The translations under genes were made by a program, and so were the position numbers. 64,000 nucleotides of DNA from assembly GCA_947447825.1 (NCBI GenBank), contig CANFLL010000008.1, positions 1-64,000 on the forward strand. Reading direction: 5' to 3'. Source of the stretch: Chitinophagaceae bacterium. Its GTDB lineage: Bacteria; Bacteroidota; Bacteroidia; Chitinophagales; Chitinophagaceae. Under the pieces are notes generated by a model. The model worked only from the letters and a program-made list of their open reading frames with translations. It was not told the origin of the DNA and did no database searches. Below, in pieces: positions 9,476 to 17,943 of the stretch (position 1 is its first letter; each line of letters starts with the position of its first letter).

Positions 9476-10684
9476 ATGGCAAAGGACAAAAAAGAAGCTG
9501 CACTGGGTTTTATATTCATCACATTACTCATAGATATTATAGGTTTTGGCATCATCATTCCGATATTGCCAGAACTAATTCAAAACCTAACGCATGGTTC
9601 AGTGAGTGACTCATCTCGTTATGGAGGGCTACTTATTTTTGCTTATTCGGTAATGCAATTTATTTGCTCCCCCATAATTGGCAACCTTAGCGATCAATAT
9701 GGAAGAAGACCTGTTTTGCTATGCTCCTTATTTGGTTTCGGAATAGATTATTTGTTTCTGGCTTTTGCCCCAACCATTGGGTGGATATTTGTGGGCAGAA
9801 TGGTTGCTGGCGTCACAGGTGCAAGCATCACTACAGGTTCTGCTTACATATCCGACATTAGTACGCCAGAAAAGAAAGCCCAAAACTTTGGTATGATTGG
9901 AGCCGCCTTTGGATTAGGGTTTATTATTGGTCCAGTATTGGGCGGACAATTGGCTCACTTTGGGGTGCGGATGCCCTTTATAGGGGCGGCTGTTTTGTCG
10001 CTCATTAACTGGTTGTACGGTTATTTTGTGTTGCCAGAATCATTGTTAAAAGAAAATAGGCGACCCTTCGACTGGAAAAGAGCCAACCCAATTGGCTCAT
10101 TGAAGATGCTGAAAAAGTATCCAGTCATTGAGGGATTGGTGGTTTCTATTACCCTAATTTATATCGCTTCTCATTCTGTTCAAACAACCTGGACTTACTA
10201 CACTATTGAAAAATTTGGCTGGTCGCCAACAATGAGAGGCTATTCATTGGGAGTAGTAGGAATTTGTGTGGCCATCGTGCAAGGACTGTTGATACGAAAA
10301 ATAATACCAAAGCTAGGGCAAGAAAAAAGTGTATACATAGGTTTAGCCCTTTATATGATTGGGTTTATTTTATTTGCGCTTGCATCACAAACATGGATGA
10401 TGTATGCATTTACGGCTGTTTATTGCTTGGGTGGAATTGCAATGCCATCTATTCAAGGTATAATTTCTGCTCATGTGCCAGCCAATGAGCAAGGAGAATT
10501 GCAAGGGGCACTTACTAGCTTAATGAGTGCAACTTCCATTGTTGGACCATTAATTATGACTAATGTTTTTGCCTATTTTACTTCATCGCAAGCCCCCTTT
10601 CATTTTGCTGGAGCCCCTTTTATTGTAAGTGCAGTGCTTACGCTTTTTAGTACAATATTAGCTTATAAGAGCCTTAAAAAGTAG
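9476..10684 (+). CDS. MFS transporter, TetA/TCR-like drug exporter family
   Basis: The 402-residue protein has twelve predicted membrane segments in two halves. The MFS loop 2-3 motif is [14 protein letters not shown] (about 70-83), preceded by the family-typical [17 protein letters not shown]. Motif C-like [16 protein letters not shown] lies in helix 5. The TetA-type N-terminus suggests a proton-driven exporter of drugs or metabolites in the inner membrane; the substrate cannot be read from sequence. The gene stands alone, with no TetR-type regulator beside it. The ATG at 9476 gives the usual short cytosolic N-terminus. Confidence 0.85.
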   Translation: MAKDKKEAALGFIFITLLIDIIGFGIIIPILPELIQNLTHGSVSDSSRYGGLLIFAYSVMQFICSPIIGNLSDQYGRRPVLLCSLFGFGIDYLFLAFAPTIGWIFVGRMVAGVTGASITTGSAYISDISTPEKKAQNFGMIGAAFGLGFIIGPVLGGQLAHFGVRMPFIGAAVLSLINWLYGYFVLPESLLKENRRPFDWKRANPIGSLKMLKKYPVIEGLVVSITLIYIASHSVQTTWTYYTIEKFGWSPTMRGYSLGVVGICVAIVQGLLIRKIIPKLGQEKSVYIGLALYMIGFILFALASQTWMMYAFTAVYCLGGIAMPSIQGIISAHVPANEQGELQGALTSLMSATSIVGPLIMTNVFAYFTSSQAPFHFAGAPFIVSAVLTLFSTILAYKSLKK

Positions 10685-10800
10685 TTATTAGTTGTTAGAT
10701 ATTAGTGGTTATTCTTAACAGCTATCAACTAACAACTAATAACTAACAACTAATAACTAACAACTAATAACTAACAACTAATAACTAACAATTAATAATT
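10684..10800. repeat. TTAGTTGTTAGT / AACTAATAACTAAC simple repeat
   Basis: A TTAGTTGTTAG start is followed by at least five AACTAATAACTAAC units, so the first part can pair with the second. It fills the whole gap between the MFS gene and truB and must contribute the truB leader. The same family occurs at 13140-13190, 25990-26070 and 34866-34980. Confidence 0.85.
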
Positions 10801-11502
10801 ATGTTTACATCTATATCACAGTTTGCCGAAGGACAAGTTTTATTATTTGATAAGCCAATAGGCTGGACAAGTTTTGATATTGTTCGGAAGATTAGAAACA
10901 TCATAAAAGTGAAGAAAGTAGGTCATGCTGGTACGCTAGATCCTTTAGCCACTGGGCTTCTAATTGTTTGCACAGGAAAATATACCAAGAAGATAAATGA
11001 GTATATGGGAATGGAGAAAGAGTATGCGGGCACTTTTACCTTAGGGAGTACTACACCTAGTTACGACTTGGAAACAGATCCTGAAAACTTTAAAGACATC
11101 ACTCATCTCACCTCCGAAATCATTGAAGCAGCCACGCTTCCGTTCATTGGAGACATCATGCAGATGCCCCCACAACATTCTGCCATTAAAAAAGACGGCA
11201 AACCATTATATCTTTCCGCCCGACAAGGGATTGAAGTGAAAGTAGATGCCAGACCTGTGACTATTAAGGAGTTTGTGATTACAAAAATAGAATTGCCGAT
11301 TGTTCATTTTAGGGTTGTTTGCACAACAGGCACTTACATTAGAAGTTTGGCGAACGATTTTGGAGAATCATTAGGGGTTGGTGGCTACATGAGTAGTTTG
11401 TGCAGAACAAGAATAGGTGAATTTAAAAATGAAGATGCCCTAAACATTGAACAATTCGAGACAGAAGTTAGGGTGTTGCGAGATGGGGAAATAATACGGT
11501 AA
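10801..11502 (+). CDS. truB: tRNA pseudouridine(55) synthase TruB
   Basis: TruB converts U55 in the T loop of tRNAs to pseudouridine. The 233-residue product has LLFDKPIGWTSFD near the N-terminus, the catalytic motif HAGTLDPLATGLL with Asp47, the QMPPQHSAIKKDGKPLY segment, and GTYIRSLANDFGESLG. The length fits the short TruB form of Bacteroidota, which lacks a large C-terminal PUA domain. It lies directly after an intergenic repeat block. Confidence 0.95.
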   Translation: MFTSISQFAEGQVLLFDKPIGWTSFDIVRKIRNIIKVKKVGHAGTLDPLATGLLIVCTGKYTKKINEYMGMEKEYAGTFTLGSTTPSYDLETDPENFKDITHLTSEIIEAATLPFIGDIMQMPPQHSAIKKDGKPLYLSARQGIEVKVDARPVTIKEFVITKIELPIVHFRVVCTTGTYIRSLANDFGESLGVGGYMSSLCRTRIGEFKNEDALNIEQFETEVRVLRDGEIIR

Positions 11503-11559
11503 GTTTTCTAATCGTATGCAGACCACAGTCAATGCGCTAGCTCTGGTATTTATAAGCAA

Positions 11560-11680
11560 GTGACGCAGACTAGCCAATACAAGTTCAGTATGTTTTTATC
11601 TTAGCGAATTCCAGTTAAAAACTGGTTTGACTAATAGACACGAGTGACCGGCTATCGCCGAACACTTGCGCCAGTGGTAA
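11560..11680. repeat. Interspersed repeat module B, copy 1
   Basis: About 110 bp starting GTGACGCAGACTAGCC and passing through ATCTTAGCGAATTCCAGTT and CACGAGTGACCGG. It is about 90 percent identical, by eye, to 14278-14399. A small hairpin (CCAGTT/AACTGG) lies in the centre. It ends at the stop codon of the toxin-like gene. No coding function is apparent. Confidence 0.75.
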
Positions 11681-11980
11681 CTACTCCTTTAATAATTTGG
11701 CCACTACAAAATCACAGATAATAATTTCATTTTGCAAGCTTAGATATGCCACTACATACTTTTTCTTAAAACTCACGCATTGATATTCAAGGTCTATCCA
11801 TCTTTTATAGCTGCAAATCCTATTGTCAACAGTATCAATCGAAATTGTATCGAAGAAATCAAACGCATCGTCAACAAATTTCTTTGCAGTCATTTTCATT
11901 CCTTTTCCCTCAATAAAATAGGCAATTTCTGCAACTGATGTTGCTGCTTGTTGCAATATGCTTATTGTCCTTTTGCCCAT
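11681..11980 (-). CDS. RelE/ParE-like toxin candidate
   Basis: The 99-residue protein has the layout of ParE/RelE toxins: an N-terminal helical part (MGKRTISILQQAATSVAEIA, then FVDDAFDFFDTIS) followed by beta strands ending in YKRWIDLEYQCVSFKKKYVVAYLSL and IIICDFVVAKLL. Toxins of this fold act on gyrase or on translating ribosomes, but similarity is weak and the target cannot be inferred. Its start codon lies inside the 3' end of a 56-residue upstream gene (19-nt overlap), the usual arrangement of a toxin-antitoxin operon. It sits in an accessory patch between repeat copies. Confidence 0.55.
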   Translation of the reverse strand: MGKRTISILQQAATSVAEIAYFIEGKGMKMTAKKFVDDAFDFFDTISIDTVDNRICSYKRWIDLEYQCVSFKKKYVVAYLSLQNEIIICDFVVAKLLKE

Positions 11981-12132
11981 GCGTCAATCAATTGATAAGC
12001 ATGTGCCTTGCCTTCGTTAAGAGATAATTTTTTTTTTGTGGATTCTTTCAAAACAACAATTGGCTGTGACGGTTGTGGTTTTTGTTCTTTTAAAGTCAAT
12101 TGTTCCTTTTTTGAAATAATATTCCTTTCCAT
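11962..12132 (-). CDS. Small antitoxin candidate overlapping the toxin gene
   Basis: A 56-residue basic protein starting MERNIISKKEQLTLKEQKP and ending LSLNEGKAHAYQLIDAWAKGQ. Its last 19 nt overlap the toxin candidate in another frame, so the two are likely translationally coupled. The polar first half (about 1-35) looks disordered and the second half could form one or two helices; this fits a minimal antitoxin that wraps a toxin, but no DNA-binding domain is evident. I do not recognise a named family. It starts at the ATG at 12132; no strong purine-rich site is visible, as is common in this phylum. Confidence 0.5.
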   Translation of the reverse strand: MERNIISKKEQLTLKEQKPQPSQPIVVLKESTKKKLSLNEGKAHAYQLIDAWAKGQ

Positions 12133-12347
12133 AAAATCATTTTTGTAAAAATAACAGATTCATATCAGAATTAAACTTTTAATCCAATGTAATTTAGACG
12201 GTTGCAAGGAACTCTCGCAAAGCATTAAGTAGGTAAACCAATCTATCAAAGAACCATCTTATTATTTATCCTGAAACGAGTTGTTGCAACATCCCGAAAT
12301 CTTCATGATTTTAGGAAGTTTGTCCACATTAATTAGCCTCCCTATAA

Positions 12348-12378
12348 GATTTGGTAACTTTCATAAAGTTGACAAATC
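12348..12378. repeat. GATTTGGTAACTT palindrome
   Basis: An imperfect palindrome, GATTTGGTAACTT with AAGTTGACAAATC around a short loop. The same element occurs twice at 16891-16976, indicating a dispersed REP-like palindrome family. Confidence 0.6.
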
Positions 12379-12497
12379 GACCTATCCTCTTATCAAACCG
12401 TAATTCTCCTTTTCTAACCCTATTCCTTTTCTGAATCCCTTTACATTATCACACTTTAAAGACATGCGACAGCGACACCCTAATTTTCACGAGCGAT

Positions 12498-12612
12498 AGC
12501 GGGGGGTAGCTGCACTTTAACAAGGAAGGCTTCGCTTTGAGCGAAGCCTTCCTTGTGTGCGAACTCTGATTTTCAGTGCCTTACCACCTTTACCATTCCT
12601 GCGCTAGTGAGA
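12498..12612. repeat. Interspersed repeat module A, copy 1, with 16-bp perfect hairpin
   Basis: The module opens with TAGCTGCACTTTAA and contains a perfect stem of CAAGGAAGGCTTCGCT and its complement around TTG (12521-12555). It ends in TTTACCATTCCTGCGCTA. The same sequence is at 14160-14277. The stem is strong enough to end transcription, although no T tract follows. The spacer 12133-12497 otherwise holds only the palindrome at 12348-12378. Confidence 0.75.
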
Positions 12613-12651
12613 GGTTTAGATTGTAATTTAATTGCTAGTTTTTCGTGTACA

Positions 12652-12918
12652 TTATTGTACAAATTGCAGGTCAATTAATTTGGCTAAAGCAAAATCAAGT
12701 TCAGATAACCCACCTACATCATGTGTTGACAAGCTGATGGTTACTTTATTATAAACATTGTAGATTTCGGGATGATGGTTAAGCCGCATCGCATCATCTG
12801 AAACTCTTACAATGAATGCAATGGCTTCAGGGAAAGTACTAAACAGAAATTCTTTTTTAATATGATTTTCATTTAATATCCAATGATTCAACTTTGACAC
12901 TTCTACTTGTATATTCAT
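12652..12918 (-). CDS. 4a-hydroxytetrahydrobiopterin dehydratase (pterin carbinolamine dehydratase)
   Basis: The 88-residue protein matches the PCD/DCoH family, which dehydrates 4a-hydroxytetrahydropterin formed by pterin-dependent hydroxylases and so returns the cofactor to the quinonoid form. The active-site signature is visible as RLNHHPEIYNVYNKV (His48, His49, Pro50), His66 in STHDVGG and Asp75 in LSELDFALAK. Length is typical for short bacterial forms. No phenylalanine hydroxylase gene is nearby, but folE and two PTPS genes lie 35 kb away, together suggesting use of a reduced unconjugated pterin. Confidence 0.85.
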   Translation of the reverse strand: MNIQVEVSKLNHWILNENHIKKEFLFSTFPEAIAFIVRVSDDAMRLNHHPEIYNVYNKVTISLSTHDVGGLSELDFALAKLIDLQFVQ

Positions 12919-13139
12919 AGCTTATTGCTTATTGTTTTAACCTTTGTTATTATTAAGAGCATGCCTTTGTAGTGTTTTCTAACATTAAAACAAACTTAGT
13001 ATATAGAGTAATTGTCTCAAGTTAATTAATTTTTCCTTTTTTAAAACCTCAAGTAATTGATAGTACATGAAAGGATTCATGAACCAGACTTCGAGACATT
13101 CAGGAGCTAGCTGAGATTGAAGAGATTGATGCGGACTAG

Positions 13140-13183
13140 TGGGGAAGTAGTTATTAGGGATTAGTTATTAGTAACTATAATTA
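13140..13183. repeat. TTAGTTATTAGGGATTAGTTATTAG simple repeat
   Basis: Copies of the TTAGTTATTAG unit immediately downstream of the XRE gene, belonging to the same family as 10684-10800. Confidence 0.6.
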
Positions 13184-13546
13184 TCAATTCCCTTTCTCAT
13201 TCCCTTCCAGCCTTTGTATCTTTTCTTCTAATAGCCGTATCTTGTCATCATAAAGCTTTTGTATCTCAGGGCTTATATGGTAGTTGTTTACAGTATAGTT
13301 TTGACCAGAAGCATAGTGTGAACCATTGTTTATGTTAAAGAAAGTACCTTCATCTAAGTTCTTTATATCCTCTTCAGTTACCTGTAATATTTCAGCAATT
13401 TGTTTTAGGCGTATATCGGTTACTTTTATCTCATCCTTCTCCATGCGGGCATAATTGCTTTGGCTTACCCCTAGTTTATTAGCTACGTGTTCTTGCGTAA
13501 GATTCTTAAATTCTCGTATCTTTTTTATCTTGTTTCCAATACTCAT
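13184..13546 (-). CDS. XRE family helix-turn-helix regulator with C-terminal coiled coil
   Basis: The 120-residue protein has a Cro/C1-type helix-turn-helix at about residues 4-60 (IREFKNLTQEHVANKLGVSQSNYARMEKDEIKV), a Gly/Asn-rich linker (about 68-90) and a charged coiled coil (EIQKLYDDKIRLLEEKIQRLE). This layout suits a dimeric repressor controlling its own region. It lies beside vapD but a hairpin terminator separates them, so they are probably not one operon. Regulator of the accessory patch is a guess; the target is unknown. Confidence 0.85.
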   Translation of the reverse strand: MSIGNKIKKIREFKNLTQEHVANKLGVSQSNYARMEKDEIKVTDIRLKQIAEILQVTEEDIKNLDEGTFFNINNGSHYASGQNYTVNNYHISPEIQKLYDDKIRLLEEKIQRLEGNEKGN

Positions 13547-13630
13547 CGCTGCAATTATTAATTGACCAAAGTAAAGGAATTAAATAACACTAAAACGATT
13601 TGCCAGCATTTTGCTGCTTTATAAACAAAA

Positions 13631-13664
13631 AGTGCAGCTACCAACTTAATTTAGTAGCTGCACT
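13631..13664 (-). terminator. Intrinsic terminator of vapD
   Basis: AGTGCAGCTAC (13631-13641) pairs perfectly with GTAGCTGCACT (13654-13664). On the minus strand the stem is followed by TTTTTGTTTAT, so it should terminate the vapD transcript about 60 bp after the stop codon. The arm sequence is shared with the start of repeat module A. Confidence 0.75.
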
Positions 13665-13722
13665 GAATGCAATATTTTTCTTTAATTCAACTGCTGCATT
13701 AGATTGGTTGCTCCCAACAAAT

Positions 13723-14007
13723 CTACCTGATTGCGGGCATTAAATCATTGTTTTCCTCTATCCTTAGCATTCTCACATCTTTTACGCAGGTTGTAAACCA
13801 AGGGAATTGCCTTGCCAGCCTTTGTACAGCTAGAACACAAGTTACAGCTGTTATTTTATCATTTCCAAAATAGACACTTCCTTGCTGCCACTTAAAATCA
13901 TTAGCTTCCATAAACTTTCTAATATCACCATAAGCATTTGTACTAGAAGGAATATGGTATTCTTCTTTTAAACACTCTGTGTCTATATCAAAAACAACTG
14001 CGTACAT
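13723..14007 (-). CDS. vapD: VapD-like endoribonuclease (Cas2-related fold)
   Basis: The 94-residue protein has the VapD layout: MYAVVFDIDTECL at the start, AYGDIRKFMEANDFKWQQGSVYFG, then ITAVTCVLAVQRLARQFPWFTTCVKDVRMLRIEENNDL. VapD proteins are small RNases with a ferredoxin-like fold related to Cas2, found in virulence-plasmid and toxin-antitoxin contexts. The length matches the family. The usual VapX antitoxin is not seen beside it, and no cas gene is nearby, so this is a solitary VapD. The promoter box at 14027-14034 and terminator at 13631-13664 define a single-gene transcript. Confidence 0.8.
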   Translation of the reverse strand: MYAVVFDIDTECLKEEYHIPSSTNAYGDIRKFMEANDFKWQQGSVYFGNDKITAVTCVLAVQRLARQFPWFTTCVKDVRMLRIEENNDLMPAIR

Positions 14008-14026
14008 GGTAACTAATTTATTTGTG

Positions 14027-14034
14027 CAAAAGTA
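14027..14034 (-). promoter_or_regulatory. -7 box TACTTTTG for vapD
   Basis: A perfect TAnnTTTG match on the minus strand, 27 nt before the vapD ATG. No clear TTG box is found at -33. Confidence 0.5.
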
Positions 14035-14159
14035 AGAGCAAATGTATTTTAAAATTAAAGATTTCTGAAATTGACATCATTAAAGCCTACAACAGATACC
14101 ATTTTGAATTTCCCATTTTATCAATCTTAGTAACAACAGGCACATGACAGAGTCATGCT

Positions 14160-14399
14160 CTAGCAGCGTAGCTGCACTTTAATAAGGAAGGCTTCGCTTA
14201 AAGCGAAGCCTTCCTTGTGCGAGAACCCTGATTTTCGAGTAGTACCTTACGACTTTTACCATTCCTGCGCTAATGGGGTGACGCAGACTAGCCAGTACAA
14301 GTTCAGTATGTTTTTATCTTAGCGAATTCCAGTTGCAAACTAGTTTGACTAATAGGCACGAGTGACCGGGTATCGCCGAAAACTCGCATCTGTGGAACT
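14160..14399. repeat. Composite repeat: module A copy 2 joined to module B copy 2
   Basis: The first part (14160-14277) repeats 12498-12612, including the AAGGAAGGCTTCGCTT hairpin at 14184-14216 and the TTTACCATTCCTGCGCTA end. The second part (14278-14399) repeats 11560-11680. Here the two modules are contiguous, which suggests a single composite element whose parts survive separately at the other loci. Confidence 0.75.
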
Positions 14400-14468
14400 G
14401 ATGATACATAGCCATAAAAAATATTTTCGACCGCTTCGCGGTAAATTAATAATTTAAAAAGAAAATAG

Positions 14469-16829
14469 TTAAAAAGCCCGTACAGCACGCACACAGGCTA
14501 TGGACTGCTTATTGGTGTACCACTTTTCGCCATAGCCGAAGAACTCGATCCACGCAGCAGTCTCGGTAGACGGGTTCTCCGAACTGCTCCAATAGGGGGC
14601 AGTCGTCAAACCGCCAACCACAGCCCTAGTCTTATACAATTCAATTAGCTCGTCTAAAGATGGTAGGAACCAGTCTGTAAATCCCCCTCCACGGTAGTTT
14701 CTACAAAGTGAGGCAGCAACCCCGTTGCTGCCCAAAACAGCTATTATTTTGGTGGTGTTAGCAGCCCCTATGCCAATGGCCGTGCCTGTTGCAACCGTGG
14801 GGTTGGGGAAATAGGGGGTAATTTGGTTACTGTAAGTAGTGCCTGTGCTTTGGTCGGCAGTGGCGCACACAAGCCCATGTTTACCAGTACTATCTAAATA
14901 AAAAATAATGCCTCCAGCATATTGTTGCCCTATGGTCAATTTAGTTAAATTAGAAGTCGTAAAGCTTATTTCATTTCCAATTGTATTTCCCCCACTTGCA
15001 TCATTATATTGGTTATTATATCCCGATGCCCTTACATAGTAGGTAGTATTTGACAATAATGAATCCCCAGCACTTAATAAATCCACGTAGAAAGTGTCAG
15101 CGTTTCTTTGAAATGAGGTTATTTGTTTGCAGGATGAAATTGGGGCATTGGAAACTGTACTTATAAGAAAGGAGGTATTAACAGAATCGATTCCAATTCC
15201 TCCCCCATCAACAATAACTCCTTTCAATACCGCGTTATTTAATGAGATACCTGTTGCTGGTAAAGTTTTTATGGTTGGGTAGGTTAGCCCAGCCCATTGA
15301 GGGATGTTGTTACTGTTTAGCTGTAAAAATTGCCCTCTCTTTCCTACTTTTATCGTATCCCATATATTGCCATTCCAATACAAAATCTGTCCTAAAGCTG
15401 TTCCATTCTGAAAGCCAGCACCTTTTAATCCTCTTACATTACCTGCATTTACTTTTTGTCCTGTACTTAGCGTTACATACAAACTATCGCCAACTACTAC
15501 TGTATTTCTAACACTCACGCCACTATCACCCTTTGCTCCTGTAGCACCCTTCAATCCTTGTATTCCCTGAATGCCTTGCAATCCCCTTGCTCCACTATCG
15601 CCTTTTGCTCCTGTTGCACCAATCAAACCTTGAATCCCTTGTATACCTTGGTCACCCTTTAATCCTTGTATTCCCTGAATACCTTGTATTCCCTGAATGC
15701 CTTGCAATCCTCTTGCGCCACTATCCCCCTTAGCGCCAGTCAAACCCTGAATACCTTGAATTCCTTGGTCGCCTTTATCACCTTTTAAACCTTGTATTCC
15801 TTGTAAACCTCTTGCACCACTATCGCCTTTTGCGCCAGTAAGTCCTGCTGAACCAGTTAAACCTTGAATACCTTGGTCTCCTTTCAATCCTTGGATACCC
15901 TGAATACCTTGTAAACCTCTTGCACCAGTATCACCTTTTGCGCCGGTTGCTCCAGTCAACCCTTGAATGCCTTGTATTCCTTGGTCACCCTTTAATCCTT
16001 GTATTCCCTGAATGCCTTGTAATCCCCTTGCTCCACTATCGCCTTTTGCTCCTGTTGCACCAATCAAACCTTGAATCCCTTGTATACCTTGGTCGCCCTT
16101 TAATCCTTGTATTCCCTGAATACCTTGTAATCCCCTTGCGCCACTATCACCTTTTGCTCCTGTTGCCCCAGTCAAACCTTGTATACCCTGTATTCCTTGG
16201 TCGCCTTTATCGCCCTTCAATCCTTGTATGCCCTGAATACCTTGTAAACCTCTTTCACCACTATCACCTTTTGGCCCTTGAATACCAGTTGCGCCAGCAG
16301 CTCCTGTCAAACCTTGAATACCCTGTATTCCTTGGTCACCCTTTAATCCTTGTATTCCCTGAATACCTTGTAATCCCCTTGCTCCACTATCACCTTTTGG
16401 GCCTTGAATACCCTGAGGACCAGCCGTTCCACCGTTTGCTGCATACAATGCATAAGGTACACTTAATAGTTGCGTGGTGGTGTTAATGCTGTAATTATTA
16501 CCCCCAGAAGGGTCAGTTTCTATCTTAATAAAATAGTTACTTGCACCCCAGTTAATGCTACTAAAGCTACCTGATACTATACTACCTGTTCCTATTTGCA
16601 AACTAACCAATCCATTTGCATTGGTTTTTACATTTTGCGTTTCGCTATACACTACCGTTCCCGTGGCAGAATCTTTTACCAAGCTAATACGCTCGCCCAC
16701 TGCCTGATTGGTAATGAGGGCATTACTATTGTTTCTGATTACTGCCTGATAACTAAATTTTTGTGGTGCCTGTGCCTTGGTGGTAACTGCTGCAAACAAA
16801 ACAAGGGCTACGAAATAAATCTTCTTCAT
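14469..16829 (-). CDS. Secreted collagen-like protein with C-terminal DUF1566/Lcl-type domain
   Basis: The 786-residue product has a signal peptide (cleavage near TKAQ, about residue 20) and an N-terminal domain typical of Bacteroidota lipoprotein or adhesin genes (KFSYQAVIRNNSNALITNQ). Residues about 134-437 are roughly 100 uninterrupted Gly-X-Y triplets, rich in GIQGIQGLKGDQG and GAKGDSGARG, a predicted collagen-like triple helix. The last about 150 residues form an Lcl-C/DUF1566-type domain (DWFLPSLDELIELYK, PYWSSS, CVRAVRAF). Such proteins trimerise at the cell surface. The repeat DNA is nearly identical over 54- and 108-bp units, so length variation is expected. No T9SS sorting domain is visible; how it is exported is unclear. 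Confidence 0.8.
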   Translation of the reverse strand: MKKIYFVALVLFAAVTTKAQAPQKFSYQAVIRNNSNALITNQAVGERISLVKDSATGTVVYSETQNVKTNANGLVSLQIGTGSIVSGSFSSINWGASNYFIKIETDPSGGNNYSINTTTQLLSVPYALYAANGGTAGPQGIQGPKGDSGARGLQGIQGIQGLKGDQGIQGIQGLTGAAGATGIQGPKGDSGERGLQGIQGIQGLKGDKGDQGIQGIQGLTGATGAKGDSGARGLQGIQGIQGLKGDQGIQGIQGLIGATGAKGDSGARGLQGIQGIQGLKGDQGIQGIQGLTGATGAKGDTGARGLQGIQGIQGLKGDQGIQGLTGSAGLTGAKGDSGARGLQGIQGLKGDKGDQGIQGIQGLTGAKGDSGARGLQGIQGIQGIQGIQGLKGDQGIQGIQGLIGATGAKGDSGARGLQGIQGIQGLKGATGAKGDSGVSVRNTVVVGDSLYVTLSTGQKVNAGNVRGLKGAGFQNGTALGQILYWNGNIWDTIKVGKRGQFLQLNSNNIPQWAGLTYPTIKTLPATGISLNNAVLKGVIVDGGGIGIDSVNTSFLISTVSNAPISSCKQITSFQRNADTFYVDLLSAGDSLLSNTTYYVRASGYNNQYNDASGGNTIGNEISFTTSNLTKLTIGQQYAGGIIFYLDSTGKHGLVCATADQSTGTTYSNQITPYFPNPTVATGTAIGIGAANTTKIIAVLGSNGVAASLCRNYRGGGFTDWFLPSLDELIELYKTRAVVGGLTTAPYWSSSENPSTETAAWIEFFGYGEKWYTNKQSIACVRAVRAF

Positions 16830-16890
16830 GTTGATTCTTTTAAATGATAATTAGCGTGTAATTGTGATTAAGTGATTTGAATGATTGAAT

Positions 16891-16976
16891 GATTTGCCAA
16901 CTTTTCTGAAGTTGGTAAATCTAGAGGTAACGTTCTTACTCTTTAGATTTGGCAACTTCCAAAAAGTTACCAAATC
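16891..16976. repeat. Two GATTTGG-AACTT palindromes in tandem
   Basis: 16891-16921 and 16946-16976 each form a 13-bp imperfect stem of the type GATTTGGCAACTT with AAGTTACCAAATC around a 5-nt loop. They lie between the T9SS gene and the collagen-like gene and match the palindrome at 12348-12378. Confidence 0.75.
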
Positions 16977-17019
16977 ATCGTTGCCATTTTATTATTACTA
17001 ATTTCTATTAGCTGCCCCC

Positions 17020-17790
17020 TTAATTCCTGATTATTTTAATTGGAGCTACATCTATTCCTACTGCCTTTAGTGTATATGTTCCTGCTGCAAGCTGTGCCAC
17101 ATTCCAGTTGATAGTATTATTTCCTGCTTGGCAACTAACGGTTTTATTTATCACCGTTCTACCTAAGGCATTTACCAATAGCAATTGATAGGTTTTACTT
17201 TCTGTAGCATTGAAAGTAATGTTCAACTGTGTAATAACAGGGTTTGGGTACACTTTCAGCGATGCTATCTTGCTCAATGCCATGTTTACCAAAACTAGTT
17301 GCGAGTAGCTATCAAGTCCGTTATTATCCACTTCTTTCAATCGGTAATAAGTAACACCTTCTGTTACTAGATTATCGTTATAACGGTAAAGTTCATTGCC
17401 ATTACCTCCTTTAGCAGGTAGAGAAGCTAAGAAAGAAAAGTTATTGCTAACGGAGGCCTTCTTTTCTACTTCAAAATGATGAACATTTTGTTCGTGCGTT
17501 GTTTTCCAAGTAAGCAATGCTTGGTTGCCTTGTAGCGATGCAGTAAAAGACAATAACTGCAAGGGCAATGGGTTAGAAACTTCATAAGGTTGTTGCACAC
17601 CTTGTGTAACCGTGTTATTACCATCCGAATAAGTATCATCGACTAGTTGACCTATTGAATAGCTAACTGTTCCATTTGTTCCTTTGGTATCGCCGCCTGC
17701 TGCCACAGAACTTTGTTGCGCTTGAGATAGTGTAGAGATGCCCAATAAAACTATGGGCAATAAGAATGTTTTCTTTTTATGAAGATTCAC
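17020..17790 (-). CDS. T9SS type A sorting-domain protein
   Basis: The 256-residue protein has a signal peptide (LLPIVLLGISTLSQAQ), a short N-terminal region with AGGDTKGTNGTVSYSIGQL as in many small Bacteroidota surface proteins, a fibronectin-like segment (LLSFTASLQGNQALLTWKT, FEVEKKA), and a type A sorting domain from about residue 178 (LKVYPNPVITQLNITFN ... GTYTLKAV). The sorting domain directs it through the type IX system, after which it is normally cleaved and anchored. No enzymatic motif is seen, so it is likely structural or a carrier of the sorting module. Confidence 0.85.
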   Translation of the reverse strand: MNLHKKKTFLLPIVLLGISTLSQAQQSSVAAGGDTKGTNGTVSYSIGQLVDDTYSDGNNTVTQGVQQPYEVSNPLPLQLLSFTASLQGNQALLTWKTTHEQNVHHFEVEKKASVSNNFSFLASLPAKGGNGNELYRYNDNLVTEGVTYYRLKEVDNNGLDSYSQLVLVNMALSKIASLKVYPNPVITQLNITFNATESKTYQLLLVNALGRTVINKTVSCQAGNNTINWNVAQLAAGTYTLKAVGIDVAPIKIIRN

Positions 17791-17943
17791 GATGAACGTT
17801 TTACTGTTAGTAATGCAAGATTACAGTTGAATGGCTTTTAACATCACCTTGCTTTAGGGTAATTTATGCAAAGCACAAGCATAATATATGCAGGGAGATG
17901 CTTGCAGCATGACAATTTGGGTAGGCTGCTTATTTTGTTAGTT

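Noticed and set aside
9274-9609. 111-residue plus-strand frame
   Set aside because: It overlaps the MFS gene start in another frame and is low-complexity at its N-terminus.
14303-14494. 63-residue minus-strand frame
   Set aside because: It is formed by repeat module B and overlaps the end of the collagen-like gene; no evidence for translation.
15920-16486. Leu-rich protein on the plus strand opposite the collagen-like gene
   Set aside because: Its LVFLGHPLILVFPEYLVIPL-type repeats are the antisense reading of the Gly-X-Y repeats.
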